A stretch of DNA of 64,000 nucleotides from Psychrobacter sp. P2G3 (GTDB lineage Bacteria > Pseudomonadota > Gammaproteobacteria > Pseudomonadales > Moraxellaceae): the NCBI RefSeq assembly GCF_001593285.1, contig NZ_CP012529.1, positions 1,922,001 to 1,986,000 on the forward strand, given 5' to 3'. The notes beneath the pieces were generated by a model, which was not told the DNA's origin, made no database searches, and was given only the letters and a program-made list of their open reading frames with translations. Both the position numbers and the translations under genes were made by a program. Positions 33,983-43,268 of this stretch are shown here, piece after piece. Every line of letters begins with the position of its first letter. The stretch's first letter is position 1.

Positions 33983-35716
33983 ATGAGTAACAAAAAAAAT
34001 AGCCCTGTTATCGAAAGTACTGTCGTTAAGGGCAACGGCACAGCAACTGATAATACCCAAAAAAACACTCAAACCAAAAATAATGACCAAGATAGTAATG
34101 CTCATTATGATTCAATTGCTGAGCTTAAAAAAGCAACTGTTATCGTTGATGCCGATGGCAACCCAGTCGATGACGACTCTAAAAACGCTCAGAATGACGC
34201 GCAAGCTCAGAAAAAAGCGAAAATCAAAGAAGATTTAATTGACGAATCTAATATGAGCGAGTCAGAAGATCTTAATGTGTTTGATACTACAGCTGAATCT
34301 AATACAGCGGAAAAGTCGACTAAGAGCAGCAAAAAAGACAGCAGTCAAGATGACAAGAAAGTTGATGAAGCAGCGGCTAAGGCTAAAAAATCAAGCGCAG
34401 CGCCCAAAAAGAGCAGTGCTACTACATTAAGCTCAGGCCAGCATCGCGTTGCTATCTTAGGTGGTAACCGTATTCCGTTCGCACGCTCAAACGGTCCTTA
34501 TGCGGATGCTAGCAATATTGATATGTTGACTGCCGCCCTTAATGGCCTAATCGAACGCTACAACTTGCAAGATGAGCGTATGGGCGAAGTGGTTGCTGGC
34601 GCAGTATTAAAGCTTAGCCGCGATTTAAACCTGACCCGTGAAGCAGCATTAAATACTGCCTTAGACCCGCACACACCTACTTATGATGTCTCTCAAGCTT
34701 GCGGTACTGGCTTACAGTCTACTTTTGCTGCTGCAAACAAAATTGCCTTAGGCGTGATCGACTCAGCTATTACTGGTGGTGTCGATACGACTTCAGACGC
34801 CCCTCTCGCCGTTGGTGATGGCCTTCGCAAAGTGATTTTAAAGTTAGGTGCTGCGAAAAATAACAAGCAACGCTTGCAAGCATTAATGGGTTTAAATCCA
34901 AAAGACTTAATCGAATCACCACAAAACGGCGAGCCGCGCACTGGTCTATCTATGGGTGATCATCAAGCAATCACTGCTCTTGAGTGGAACATCAGCCGTG
35001 AAGCACAAGATGAATTGGCTTTTAATAGTCATAAAAACTTGGCGCGCGCCTATGATGAAGGCTTCTTTGATGACCTCATCACTCCATATAAAGGTTTGAC
35101 TCGCGACAACAATTTGCGCCCAGATTCTACTCTTGAAAAAATGGGTAAGCTTAAGCCAGCATTTGGCAAAAAGAACGCTAATCCAACCATGACTGCCGCT
35201 AATTCTACCCCATTAACTGATGGTGCCTCTTGTGTACTATTAGCAAATGATGAATGGGCAGAAGCACGTGGACTTAAGCCATTAGCGTACATCGTTCATC
35301 AGGAAACTGCCGCTGTTGATTTCATTGGTAAATCTGGCAACAAAGAAGGTCTGTTAATGGCGCCAGCCTATGCGGTACCACGTATGCTTGAGCGTGCTGG
35401 TCTTACTCTACAAGACTTTGACTTTTACGAGATTCATGAAGCATTTGCCTCACAAGTGCTTTCAACCCTTGCTGCTTGGGAAGATGAGACATTCTGCCAA
35501 GAGCGCCTAGGCCTTGATGCGCCATTAGGCTCTATTGACCGTAGTAAGTTGAACGTTAATGGCTCATCACTTGCCGCTGGACACCCATTTGCCGCAACTG
35601 GTGGACGTATTTTAGCGACAGCAGCTAAATTGCTAGATCAAAAAGGTTCAGGTCGCGTGCTTATCTCTATCTGCGCAGCTGGTGGCCAAGGTGTGACTTG
35701 TATCTTAGAAAAATAA
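33983..35716 (+). CDS. fadI: Acetyl-CoA C-acyltransferase (FadI-type thiolase) with ~150-residue disordered N-terminal extension
   Basis: A 577-residue thiolase. The core starts near residue 154 (HRVAILGGNRIPFARSNGPY). The acyl-accepting Cys240 is in VSQACGTGLQS, the His of HEAFA and GHPFAATGG follow, and CAAGGQG is the C-terminal cysteine motif. The core length (about 424) equals that of E. coli FadI (436), which cleaves 3-ketoacyl-CoA. Residues 1-153 are Lys/Asp/Ser/Asn/Thr-rich with a KKSSAAPKKSSAT end and no hydrophobic stretch, so this part is disordered and not a signal peptide. AAGGA precedes the ATG, so the extension is likely made. A FadJ-type partner is absent; the FabG4 and MaoC genes may supply those steps. 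Confidence 0.92.
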   Translation: MSNKKNSPVIESTVVKGNGTATDNTQKNTQTKNNDQDSNAHYDSIAELKKATVIVDADGNPVDDDSKNAQNDAQAQKKAKIKEDLIDESNMSESEDLNVFDTTAESNTAEKSTKSSKKDSSQDDKKVDEAAAKAKKSSAAPKKSSATTLSSGQHRVAILGGNRIPFARSNGPYADASNIDMLTAALNGLIERYNLQDERMGEVVAGAVLKLSRDLNLTREAALNTALDPHTPTYDVSQACGTGLQSTFAAANKIALGVIDSAITGGVDTTSDAPLAVGDGLRKVILKLGAAKNNKQRLQALMGLNPKDLIESPQNGEPRTGLSMGDHQAITALEWNISREAQDELAFNSHKNLARAYDEGFFDDLITPYKGLTRDNNLRPDSTLEKMGKLKPAFGKKNANPTMTAANSTPLTDGASCVLLANDEWAEARGLKPLAYIVHQETAAVDFIGKSGNKEGLLMAPAYAVPRMLERAGLTLQDFDFYEIHEAFASQVLSTLAAWEDETFCQERLGLDAPLGSIDRSKLNVNGSSLAAGHPFAATGGRILATAAKLLDQKGSGRVLISICAAGGQGVTCILEK

Positions 35717-35770
35717 GTTATAGATTAAGTTGTCCTAGCTACATTAATAGGTTAACCGTTAATTAGCGAT

Positions 35771-35809
35771 AAACACCCTTTAATTTTTTGATTAGAGGGT
35801 GTTTTTTTG
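35771..35809 (+). terminator. Terminator of the thiolase gene
   Basis: AAACACCCT pairs with AGGGTGTTT around a 16-base loop and seven T follow. Confidence 0.88.
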
Positions 35810-35979
35810 TCCATTTTTTATTAGTTATTAACTGTCATTATTATGCTAAAAATTGGATGTAATAAGGCTTTAAAGCGTTTAACCTATTAATGAAACGGTA
35901 TATTAATATGATAAAGTAGAGGCTTAGAAGAACTAAAAATTAATGTGAATGACCATACATAAATGAAAAGGAGTTTGGC

Positions 35980-36993
35980 ATGGCAAAGATACCTTCGGCA
36001 ATTGATCCAAAATCCTTAACACCGCAAGAACATCATGAACTAACTAAGCCTGAACAAGGAAACTTCATTGGACGCATGGATAAAGAAGTCTTCAATGATG
36101 AGCTACGCCGCAAGATGCATCAAGACTTAATCGATGCTTATGATGAAGAGCTTGAAAATGAAATAGACGATTATGTACGTGATTTTCGTTTTGATGGGCT
36201 TGAGATGACGGAGCAAGAGAAGCTTGATCGTCGTATCTACTTTCAAGAACTGGTGCGCCTGCAGCGTGAGCTAATTAAACTACAAGATTGGGTAGTCGAT
36301 CGCGGTGAGCGCATTGTAGTTATATTTGAAGGGCGCGACTCAGCAGGCAAAGGCGGTGCGATCAAACGCATCACTCAACGTCTTAATCCACGCGTTTGTA
36401 GAGTGGCTGCTCTGCCCGCACCAACTGAGCGCGAACAGTCACAATGGTACTTTCAGCGCTATGTGGCACACTTGCCAGCGGCTGGTGAGATTGTATTATT
36501 TGATCGAAGTTGGTACAACCGTGTCGGTGTCGAGCGTGTGATGGGATTTTGTACCGATGCGCAATACGAGGAGTTTTTTCAATCCGTCCCAGAGTTTGAG
36601 CGTATGTTAGTACGTTCCGGTATTAGGTTAGTTAAATATTGGTTTTCTATCACTGATGACGAACAGCACTCGCGCTTTATGAGCCGGATTCATGACCCGC
36701 TTAAACAATGGAAGCTGTCGCCAATGGACTTACAATCACGGCGTCGCTGGGAAGACTACACCAAAGCCAAAGAGACTATGTTTGAGCGCACTCATATCCC
36801 AGAAGCGCCTTGGTGGGTAGTTGAAGGTAATAATAAAAAGCGTGCGCGCCTCAATTGTATCGCTCATCTGCTTGAGCAGATACCATATAAAGAAGTACCG
36901 CGTGAAGAAGTAGAATTACCTGAGCGTAAGCGCGACGATGAGTATTATCGTGAACCTATTCCAGACGATATGTACGTGCCGCCACGTTACTAG
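35980..36993 (+). CDS. ppk2: Polyphosphate kinase 2
   Basis: A 337-residue class PPK2 enzyme that transfers phosphate between polyphosphate and nucleoside di- or monophosphates. Walker A is GRDSAGKG (118-125) with GGAIKRITQRLNPR after it. Walker B and following residues are VLFDRSWYNRVGVERVMGF, and WYFQRYVAHLPAAGE lies between. The C-terminal half (EEQFFQSVPEFER-like stretch, then QWKLSPMDLQSRRRWEDY) is standard for the one-domain form. The first 80 residues are an acidic helical leader, common in this subgroup. AAGGAG precedes the start. It is a single-gene unit facing the convergent pilZ. Confidence 0.94.
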   Translation: MAKIPSAIDPKSLTPQEHHELTKPEQGNFIGRMDKEVFNDELRRKMHQDLIDAYDEELENEIDDYVRDFRFDGLEMTEQEKLDRRIYFQELVRLQRELIKLQDWVVDRGERIVVIFEGRDSAGKGGAIKRITQRLNPRVCRVAALPAPTEREQSQWYFQRYVAHLPAAGEIVLFDRSWYNRVGVERVMGFCTDAQYEEFFQSVPEFERMLVRSGIRLVKYWFSITDDEQHSRFMSRIHDPLKQWKLSPMDLQSRRRWEDYTKAKETMFERTHIPEAPWWVVEGNNKKRARLNCIAHLLEQIPYKEVPREEVELPERKRDDEYYREPIPDDMYVPPRY

Positions 36994-37031
36994 ATTATTA
37001 GAATATAGCAGCTACTAAACCAATAATAAGT

Positions 37032-37379
37032 TTACATGGTATAAGTCGCTTGCTGGCTATCAATTTTACCTGCTAGCAAGCGCTCTACTTCATGTTTTAT
37101 TTTTTGACCAGCCGCATCGGTACCAATCTGCACTGCGAAGCCTGCAGGACGATTAGCTTGGGCTTTATGATTAATCCAAACCACTTTACCATTCATCGGT
37201 AAGCGTTCGCTAGAATTAGGTAAAGTAATCGCAATAAAGACCTCGTCACCCATTTCCTGTACACGACTGGTAGGCACGAACAGTGCGCCATTATCTACGA
37301 AAGATAAATAGCTAGCATATAACTTTTCGACATCTTCAATATGACAGGTAATAATACCGCCACGTCCTGGCATTGCCAT
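37032..37379 (-). CDS. pilZ: Type IV pilus protein PilZ
   Basis: A 115-residue PilZ-fold protein required for type IV pilus assembly, where it works with PilB and FimX-like partners. The start GGIITCHIEDVEKLYASYLSF and the strand pattern VDNGALFVPT and VFIAITLP match PilZ proper. This type lacks the RxxxR motif and does not bind cyclic di-GMP. The ATG at 37379 has AAGGA seven bases upstream; an upstream TTG at 37385 is less likely. The order holB-pilZ is conserved in many gammaproteobacteria and is kept here (84-base gap). Confidence 0.9.
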   Translation of the reverse strand: MAMPGRGGIITCHIEDVEKLYASYLSFVDNGALFVPTSRVQEMGDEVFIAITLPNSSERLPMNGKVVWINHKAQANRPAGFAVQIGTDAAGQKIKHEVERLLAGKIDSQQATYTM

Positions 37380-37463
37380 AATCAAATCCTTAGTTCAAAT
37401 ATACGGTTAGATAGCGGTTGGTGGTCTTTATATTTTTAATATAGCGTGTCTGTAAGCTTTAGC

Positions 37464-38585
37464 TTAAAGATACGCTAAGTCTTGCATCAGCTTATCATAG
37501 GCGAATTTTTCTTGCACATTCTGTTGCAGCGCCGTTTTTGTTTGCTGCAATTGGCTTACCAATGCTTCTAATGCGCTATCTGTCGGCTGATATTTTTCTA
37601 AAGCCGCTGATAAAGCAATATCTTTATGGCTACTATCAAGACCGAGACAGACGCGCCGGATATCGATTAGCATCAGCTCAGTGAGTTTGAGAAAATCTGG
37701 AAGACTAAGCTCAGCTTGCCAATAGTCGCTGGCCGCTGTACTGCTACGCTTGCCGCTACGTAGAGCCTGCCACGTAGTCAACCATAATGAGCGCTTGCTA
37801 TACCATGCAGCCTTTGCCAAATCTATTGCGGCAAGCGGCGCACCGTTTGCTAATTGTAGTAATTGCGCAATTTGTATCGGACTCACCACTTCACGATTAA
37901 TCGTACTGCCAAGCTCATGTGCAACATAGTCATTTGCCATAGAGGACACAATAGTTTGTAGCGGTAACTGCTGCACACGACTTTTAATCGTTGGCAACAG
38001 CTTTGCTGGCATGTCACTAATCAAAAATAAATGGACTTGTGCTTGCGGCTCCTCTAGCGTTTTTAAGAGCGCATTAGCCGCTGCAATGGTCATTTTTTCA
38101 GCATGATCTAATACGCAAATACGCATCCCCTGCCCACCTTGATAGATGAATGGTTGTAATGCGCGGATATCATCCACTTTTATTGTCAGCGCAGCATTGC
38201 TGGTTGCTTTTGCAGATTTAGTATCAGCTTTCGTCTTTTTAGCGGTACTACTTGAGGCCTCATTAATCTCTCGACTCTCGGCACTGACAGGCATGCTAGT
38301 AATAGGCAATACTTGTAAGCTTGGATGCGTACCAGATCTAAGCCACTGGCAACTCTGACAACCACCACATGCGCCAAGCGGATGCTGATCGTGCTCACGG
38401 CACAACAGCCAAGCAACCAAACGCCAAACGAAGGCACGCTTGCCCATCCCTTGCATACCAGCAGCGAGTAATGCATGCGGCAGATTGTGTGGCGGTGATA
38501 GCACACGACTAGTGAGCTGCGTCCACAGCGCTTGCTGCCATGGTAATAGCGGCGCAAAGTAAATACTGTCTGTCATCTGATTCAC
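37464..38585 (-). CDS. holB: DNA polymerase III subunit delta'
   Basis: A 373-residue clamp-loader subunit. A degenerate ATP loop (AGMQGMGKRAF) is followed by the zinc module with four cysteines (LLCRE, GACGGCQSC). Then come the walker-B-like CVLDHAEKMTIAAANALLKTLEEP and the sensor LPTIKSRVQQLPL. An Ala/Lys/Ser-rich insertion of about 35 residues lies between the zinc module and the AAA core (around residues 105-145). The frame opens with a GTG at 38585; an ATG three codons later (38576) is equally likely. It sits between kdsB and pilZ on the same strand. Confidence 0.92.
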   Translation of the reverse strand: MNQMTDSIYFAPLLPWQQALWTQLTSRVLSPPHNLPHALLAAGMQGMGKRAFVWRLVAWLLCREHDQHPLGACGGCQSCQWLRSGTHPSLQVLPITSMPVSAESREINEASSSTAKKTKADTKSAKATSNAALTIKVDDIRALQPFIYQGGQGMRICVLDHAEKMTIAAANALLKTLEEPQAQVHLFLISDMPAKLLPTIKSRVQQLPLQTIVSSMANDYVAHELGSTINREVVSPIQIAQLLQLANGAPLAAIDLAKAAWYSKRSLWLTTWQALRSGKRSSTAASDYWQAELSLPDFLKLTELMLIDIRRVCLGLDSSHKDIALSAALEKYQPTDSALEALVSQLQQTKTALQQNVQEKFAYDKLMQDLAYL

Positions 38586-38639
38586 GCTTATTGCCTACTG
38601 TTTTTTAGAATTTATTGAGCTTAACACTTATCTTGTAGG

Positions 38640-38655
38640 TAACTTTTAAAAGTTA
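38640..38655. repeat. 16-bp perfect palindrome between kdsB and holB
   Basis: TAACTTTTAAAAGTTA is self-complementary, and related TTAAC/TTTTAAA words recur in the next 30 bases. It lies in the 112-base spacer and may be an operator for holB-pilZ or chance in AT-rich DNA. Confidence 0.35.
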
Positions 38656-38697
38656 ACCTTTAAATGCTAACTTTTAAACTATTGCTTAGGCTATTTA

Positions 38698-39525
38698 TTA
38701 TATATCACTTTTAAATTCGTTAAGGCTCATAGCGTTTAAGCGATCCAAATCTTCTTGCGTATCCACGCCAGCAGGTAGCTGAACTTCTGCTGCTGCGATA
38801 GCAATATTGCCACCGTTTTCTAAGACGCGCAGTTGTTCTAAGCTCTCAAGCGTTTCGAGCGGTGTTTGTGGCCAATGGACGAATTGCTGTAGTAAGCTTA
38901 CCCGATAAGCATACAGTCCTAAATGTCGGTAAGCATCTTTTGGTGCAAGTAGTTCAGTTGTGTCTAGATTACCAGCTTCTACTGCTAGCGCCACATCACG
39001 ATCACAAGGAATCGGCGCACGACTAAAATATAGCGCGCGCTGTCTATCATTAACCGTTGCACTCACGACCTTGACTACTGATGGTCTTGTAAAGGTATGA
39101 TAGTCTTCAATAGGTTCGTATAAAGTTGCCATAACGCTATCGCTATCTTGTACTAACAAATTTTTAACTTGTTCTAATAACAGCGGTGGTACCAGCGGCT
39201 CATCGCCTTGCATATTGATAATAATATCATGCTCTTCCCAACCCTTAATCGCTGCAACTTCAGCTAAGCGATCTGTCCCTGATGCGTGATCAGCGCTGGT
39301 CATCACTACCTCATACCCTGCATCTAGACAAACCTTGGCAATGCGTTCATCATCGGTAGCGATACACATATCATCAGCGAAGTGCGCTGCCTGAGCCTTT
39401 TCAGCGACCCAAAGTATCATAGGTTTACCATGAATGTTTAATAATGGTTTACCTGGCAGACGAGTGCTTTTAAAGCGTGCAGGGATAACAATATGAGTTT
39501 TGGCAGGCACAGGTGTAGTCGACAT
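38698..39525 (-). CDS. kdsB: 3-deoxy-manno-octulosonate cytidylyltransferase
   Basis: A 275-residue CMP-Kdo synthetase that activates Kdo for lipopolysaccharide core assembly. [17 protein letters not shown] is the nucleotide-binding start, [12 protein letters not shown] the conserved middle motif, [12 protein letters not shown] the active-site strand, and [33 protein letters not shown] the C-terminal signature. The length is slightly above the usual 250. AGGAAT precedes the start. It follows lpxK by 74 bases and belongs to the envelope cluster msbA-lpxK-kdsB. Confidence 0.96.
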   Translation of the reverse strand: MSTTPVPAKTHIVIPARFKSTRLPGKPLLNIHGKPMILWVAEKAQAAHFADDMCIATDDERIAKVCLDAGYEVVMTSADHASGTDRLAEVAAIKGWEEHDIIINMQGDEPLVPPLLLEQVKNLLVQDSDSVMATLYEPIEDYHTFTRPSVVKVVSATVNDRQRALYFSRAPIPCDRDVALAVEAGNLDTTELLAPKDAYRHLGLYAYRVSLLQQFVHWPQTPLETLESLEQLRVLENGGNIAIAAAEVQLPAGVDTQEDLDRLNAMSLNEFKSDI

Positions 39526-39599
39526 AGATGATTCCTATAACAGGCAATATATAAGCTTAAAAGCGAGATTGAATAATAGCTGAAAAAATGAGGTTTATT

Positions 39600-40757
39600 T
39601 TACTTATCTCTAAAACCTGACGTAGGCATATCAATACCAAATGCTTCTAATTGCTGCTGTAACGTTTGATAGCAAGCATTAGAGAGTTCTGCGGTTACGG
39701 GTAGTACCCATAGTCTATTCACTAAGGCTTTAATATCATCATTAATTAATTCATCAGGTTTTATAGAATTAATTTTGTTGAGTTCTGCTAATAGTAACGT
39801 ACGGATTTTTACAGCATCTTTAGTCGTCACAATAATAGGATGCTCGGTATATTGTAGTAACTCGACCAGACTAAAGTCATAATGATCAGGATAGGGATGT
39901 TCTATCACATCAAAACCAAGCGTCCTGAGCGTTGCAAAAAAACGCTGCGGATAGCCGATTCCACTAACCGCATGCACGCTACCCTGCATCGGTACTATCG
40001 CAGGAGATGAAACCATAAATATATTTGAATTATCCAAACTATGCCCGTCATCGTCAGATAATAAAGGATATAAGCTACTGGGTTGTAACTGCATGGTCAA
40101 ACGTTGCGCTGAATTTTCATTGTTATTGAGATCAGATACTGCATTTGGTTTTTTATGATAAATAACGGTTGCATCTGTTAATCTTGCCATCGGCTCACGT
40201 AAAAAACCTGTTGGTAGGAGCTGCTGATTACCAAATCCGCGCGCTACATCGACCACAATCCATTCGATATCACGTTGTAGAGCATAATGCTGCAAACCAT
40301 CGTCAGCAATGATAAGTTGTAAATCAGAATGCGCGTTTAGCAAAGTCGTAATCGCTTGTTCTCGGTTCGGGCACACTGCCATCGGTACGGCCGTCACATT
40401 GACAATCAGACAAGGCTCATCTCCTACTGTACTTGGCAGGCTATCTTTGGTTACCAATGCTGGCATCTGGCTACTATCACCGCCATAACCGCGGCTAATT
40501 ACCCCAACCTTTATCCCTTGTTGTTGCAAATAACTGACCAAAGTAATAATTAAAGGTGTTTTACCACTACCGCCAACCGTAATATTACCTATGACCATAA
40601 TGGGTACAGGCGCACGGTAACTTGCAAACACCCCTATTTTATAAGCCTGACGACGCAATAAAGTAAGCAAACCATATAGCCAGCTGATAGGCAGTAATAA
40701 CCATAACCAAGCTGCTTTTCGTTGCCAAGCACGAGTAATCGCGGTCTCAATACTCAT
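39600..40757 (-). CDS. lpxK: Tetraacyldisaccharide 4'-kinase
   Basis: A 385-residue inner-membrane-associated kinase that phosphorylates the lipid A disaccharide at the 4' position. An N-terminal hydrophobic helix (LWLLLPISWLYGLLTLLRR) precedes the Walker A region VIGNITVGGSGKTPL. ADDGLQHYALQRDIEWIVVD is the Walker-B-like catalytic motif. HPYPDHYDFS and VTTKDAVKI are typical C-terminal motifs. An Asn/Ser-rich insert (about 205-245) and a long tail make it somewhat longer than E. coli LpxK (328). It lies downstream of msbA with a 133-base gap, the classical msbA-lpxK order. Confidence 0.95.
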   Translation of the reverse strand: MSIETAITRAWQRKAAWLWLLLPISWLYGLLTLLRRQAYKIGVFASYRAPVPIMVIGNITVGGSGKTPLIITLVSYLQQQGIKVGVISRGYGGDSSQMPALVTKDSLPSTVGDEPCLIVNVTAVPMAVCPNREQAITTLLNAHSDLQLIIADDGLQHYALQRDIEWIVVDVARGFGNQQLLPTGFLREPMARLTDATVIYHKKPNAVSDLNNNENSAQRLTMQLQPSSLYPLLSDDDGHSLDNSNIFMVSSPAIVPMQGSVHAVSGIGYPQRFFATLRTLGFDVIEHPYPDHYDFSLVELLQYTEHPIIVTTKDAVKIRTLLLAELNKINSIKPDELINDDIKALVNRLWVLPVTAELSNACYQTLQQQLEAFGIDMPTSGFRDK

Positions 40758-40890
40758 TATTTAGCATCCATCCAATTTTGCCAATGATTTGTTGCTTAAT
40801 ATAGTGCGTTGTTGAATAGTATAAAAGTAAAAGACTTGATGATATCAACATCGAAGCCTTTTAAACAGAAAATCAAAGCTCATCTCGCCT

Positions 40891-42672
40891 TCATGATTCA
40901 AAATCGCGCGCATACATTTGGGCATAATGGCCTTGCTTTTGCATGAGCTCAGTATGAGTACCAATCTCAACGATTTGCCCACCATCTAGGACTGCAATGC
41001 GGTCAGCAGATTCAATCGTCGTCAAGCGATGCGCAATGACTAAGGTGGTACGGTCTTTCATTACATTGTCGAGTGCTTGCTGAATATAATACTCTGACTC
41101 ATTATCAAGAGCACTGGTCGCTTCATCCAATATCAAAATCGGTGCGTCTTTTAATAGTGCGCGTGCTATCGATAAACGCTGACGTTGACCACCAGATAAC
41201 TGTAAGCCTTCTGCCCCAATCTGACTTTGATAGCCTTGTGGCATTTTCATAATAAAATCATGAGCAAAGGCATCTTTAGCAGCAGCTTCGACCTCAGCTT
41301 GTGACTTGCCTGCCAAACTACCATAGGCGATATTATTAAAGACCGTAGTGTTAAACAGCACGACTTGTTGATTAACCATCGCAATCTGTGCGCGTAGACT
41401 CTCTAAAGTAATATCTTCGATGGGCATACCATCCATCGTAATTTGCCCTGAGGTCGTGGTTAAGGTACGCGTTAACAGATTAACCAGTGATGACTTACCA
41501 GCGCCACTACGCCCAACTAAGGCTACTGTCTCGCCTGCACGTACATCTAAGCTAAAGTCATGTAACGCCACAGTTGAATCGGGATAGACCAAGCTAACCT
41601 TATCCAATTGAATCTCACCTGACAACGATGGGCTGAGCGTACCAGTATCCTTCTCTTCAGGCTCATCAAGCAATGCAAATATAGACTCACCCGCCGCAAT
41701 ACCTTTTTGCAGTTTTTGATTGATATCGGTTAATGAGCGCACAGGTTTACTGAGTAGCCCTGCTGCTGCAATATAGGAGATAAACTCACCTGCCGAGATA
41801 TTGTCGATCACCGATGGACGTAAAGCGAGCCATACTACCACTGACATCGCCATTGCCATCAATAACTGTACAGCGGGTGTATTAATACTATTGGTAACTA
41901 CCACTTTCATACCTTGGCGCAAGTTCTTTTTTGAAGTAGCGTTAAAGCGCTGAGCTTCATAAGCTTGGCCGCCGTAATTTTTGACCACTTGGTAGCCGCC
42001 GATTACCTCATTGGTAATATGGCTGACGTCACCCATGGTTTCTTGAATACCTTTGGATAGCTTTAAATAACGCTTAGAGGCAAAACGAATCAGCCACAAA
42101 ATCGGTGGCAGTACTAAAAACAAAATCAAGGTTAAACGCCAGTTGCTATAAAGTAAAAAACCAAGCAAAGCGACAACTGTTAAGCCATCACGTAACAAGG
42201 TTTTCATGGAATCAGTACTAGCAGCCGTCACTTGCTCTACATCAAAAATCAATTTTGATGAGATAGTTCCAGCAGGATTGGCTAAATAGAACGAGCTTGG
42301 TAGACGTAACAGCTTGTTAAATACCTGTACTCTCAACTCATACACCAAATTTCGTGAGACTAAAGCAGAGTAATAGTTACCCAAAAAGCTACCAACACCG
42401 CGTATGAAGAACAACGCGATAATCAAGACTGGAAACAGGTTTTGTTTCGCTTGATCGTTTTGATTAATAGCGTCGGTGATATATTGTAATAATTTGGCAA
42501 TCCAGATCTCTGTTGCTGCATTAATAGCAAACCCTACTACTGTTAAAAGCAGCGCCCACCAATAAGGCTTCAAATAGCTCAACAGACGCAATAGCGTCCT
42601 ACGCTTAGGTGGGCTTGACGGTGGCACAAGCTTAGTGTTAATAGGAGTTTGAGTTGTATCAGATTGGCTCAT
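40891..42672 (-). CDS. msbA: Lipid A/phospholipid flippase ABC transporter MsbA
   Basis: A 593-residue half-transporter with an N-terminal six-helix domain (about 25-320) and a C-terminal ATPase. Walker A is GRSGAGKSS, the Q-loop IAMVNQQVVLFNTTVFNNIAYG, the signature LSGGQRQRLSIARALL, Walker B ILILDEATSALDNESE, and the switch His is in VIAHRL. It flips lipid A-core across the inner membrane. The genetic context, directly before lpxK and after exbD, supports MsbA over other exporters of this class. The length is as in E. coli (582). Confidence 0.95.
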   Translation of the reverse strand: MSQSDTTQTPINTKLVPPSSPPKRRTLLRLLSYLKPYWWALLLTVVGFAINAATEIWIAKLLQYITDAINQNDQAKQNLFPVLIIALFFIRGVGSFLGNYYSALVSRNLVYELRVQVFNKLLRLPSSFYLANPAGTISSKLIFDVEQVTAASTDSMKTLLRDGLTVVALLGFLLYSNWRLTLILFLVLPPILWLIRFASKRYLKLSKGIQETMGDVSHITNEVIGGYQVVKNYGGQAYEAQRFNATSKKNLRQGMKVVVTNSINTPAVQLLMAMAMSVVVWLALRPSVIDNISAGEFISYIAAAGLLSKPVRSLTDINQKLQKGIAAGESIFALLDEPEEKDTGTLSPSLSGEIQLDKVSLVYPDSTVALHDFSLDVRAGETVALVGRSGAGKSSLVNLLTRTLTTTSGQITMDGMPIEDITLESLRAQIAMVNQQVVLFNTTVFNNIAYGSLAGKSQAEVEAAAKDAFAHDFIMKMPQGYQSQIGAEGLQLSGGQRQRLSIARALLKDAPILILDEATSALDNESEYYIQQALDNVMKDRTTLVIAHRLTTIESADRIAVLDGGQIVEIGTHTELMQKQGHYAQMYARDFES

Positions 42673-42786
42673 AAAAGCCTCAGGTCAAGTATTAATAGAT
42701 GAATTTATTAAACAGGCAGCGCCACTGCATAAAGAAGAGGTATAACGGCGAGATAGAACCCAGTAGTTAGCTTAACTGTCTACTAC

Positions 42787-43218
42787 CTAGTGCGGTAGTG
42801 CTTGTCCGAGTGGCATTACAGTGCTGATATTTAAATTTAAAAAGCCCAGTTTGCCAGCAATGTCCATTACCTGTACCACAGATTGATGGGTAGCATTAGC
42901 ATCAGCAGCAATCACAAATAGGATATCACGCTTACTGCCCGCTTCTTGCTGTAGCATGTTGGTCAGCTCAGCCTCACTGTTGTTAGCAAGGCTAATACCA
43001 TTAACCATGTAACTGCCATCTTCTTGTACTGCCACCTCAATACTGTTCTTCTGCTCGACAAGTGCAACGCCTTCCGCTTCAGGCAAAACAATATTTAAAC
43101 GGCTAAAATGATTAAATGACGTCGCTAATAGCAAAAACACAATCAAAAATAGCAAACAGTCAATCATTGGCGTTAAGTTGATTTCTAGCGGTTCAACGGT
43201 AGGCTTTCTAAAACGCAT
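42787..43218 (-). CDS. exbD: Biopolymer transport protein ExbD/TolR family
   Basis: A 143-residue protein with one N-terminal membrane helix (MIDCLLFLIVFLLLATSF) whose Asp (NLTPMIDCLLF) is the proton-path residue of the ExbD/TolR family, followed by a periplasmic domain. The length is typical. It works with ExbB to energise TonB. It lies 50 bases downstream of exbB and 114 before msbA. The absence of tonB or tolA next door leaves a Tol role possible, but the exbB-exbD-msbA-lpxK order is standard for the ExbD assignment in Moraxellaceae and Pseudomonas relatives. Confidence 0.9.
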   Translation of the reverse strand: MRFRKPTVEPLEINLTPMIDCLLFLIVFLLLATSFNHFSRLNIVLPEAEGVALVEQKNSIEVAVQEDGSYMVNGISLANNSEAELTNMLQQEAGSKRDILFVIAADANATHQSVVQVMDIAGKLGFLNLNISTVMPLGQALPH

Positions 43219-43268
43219 AGCTATTTCTCTGATGGCCTAAGGCTGGAAGATAAAAATATTAGGTTTCT

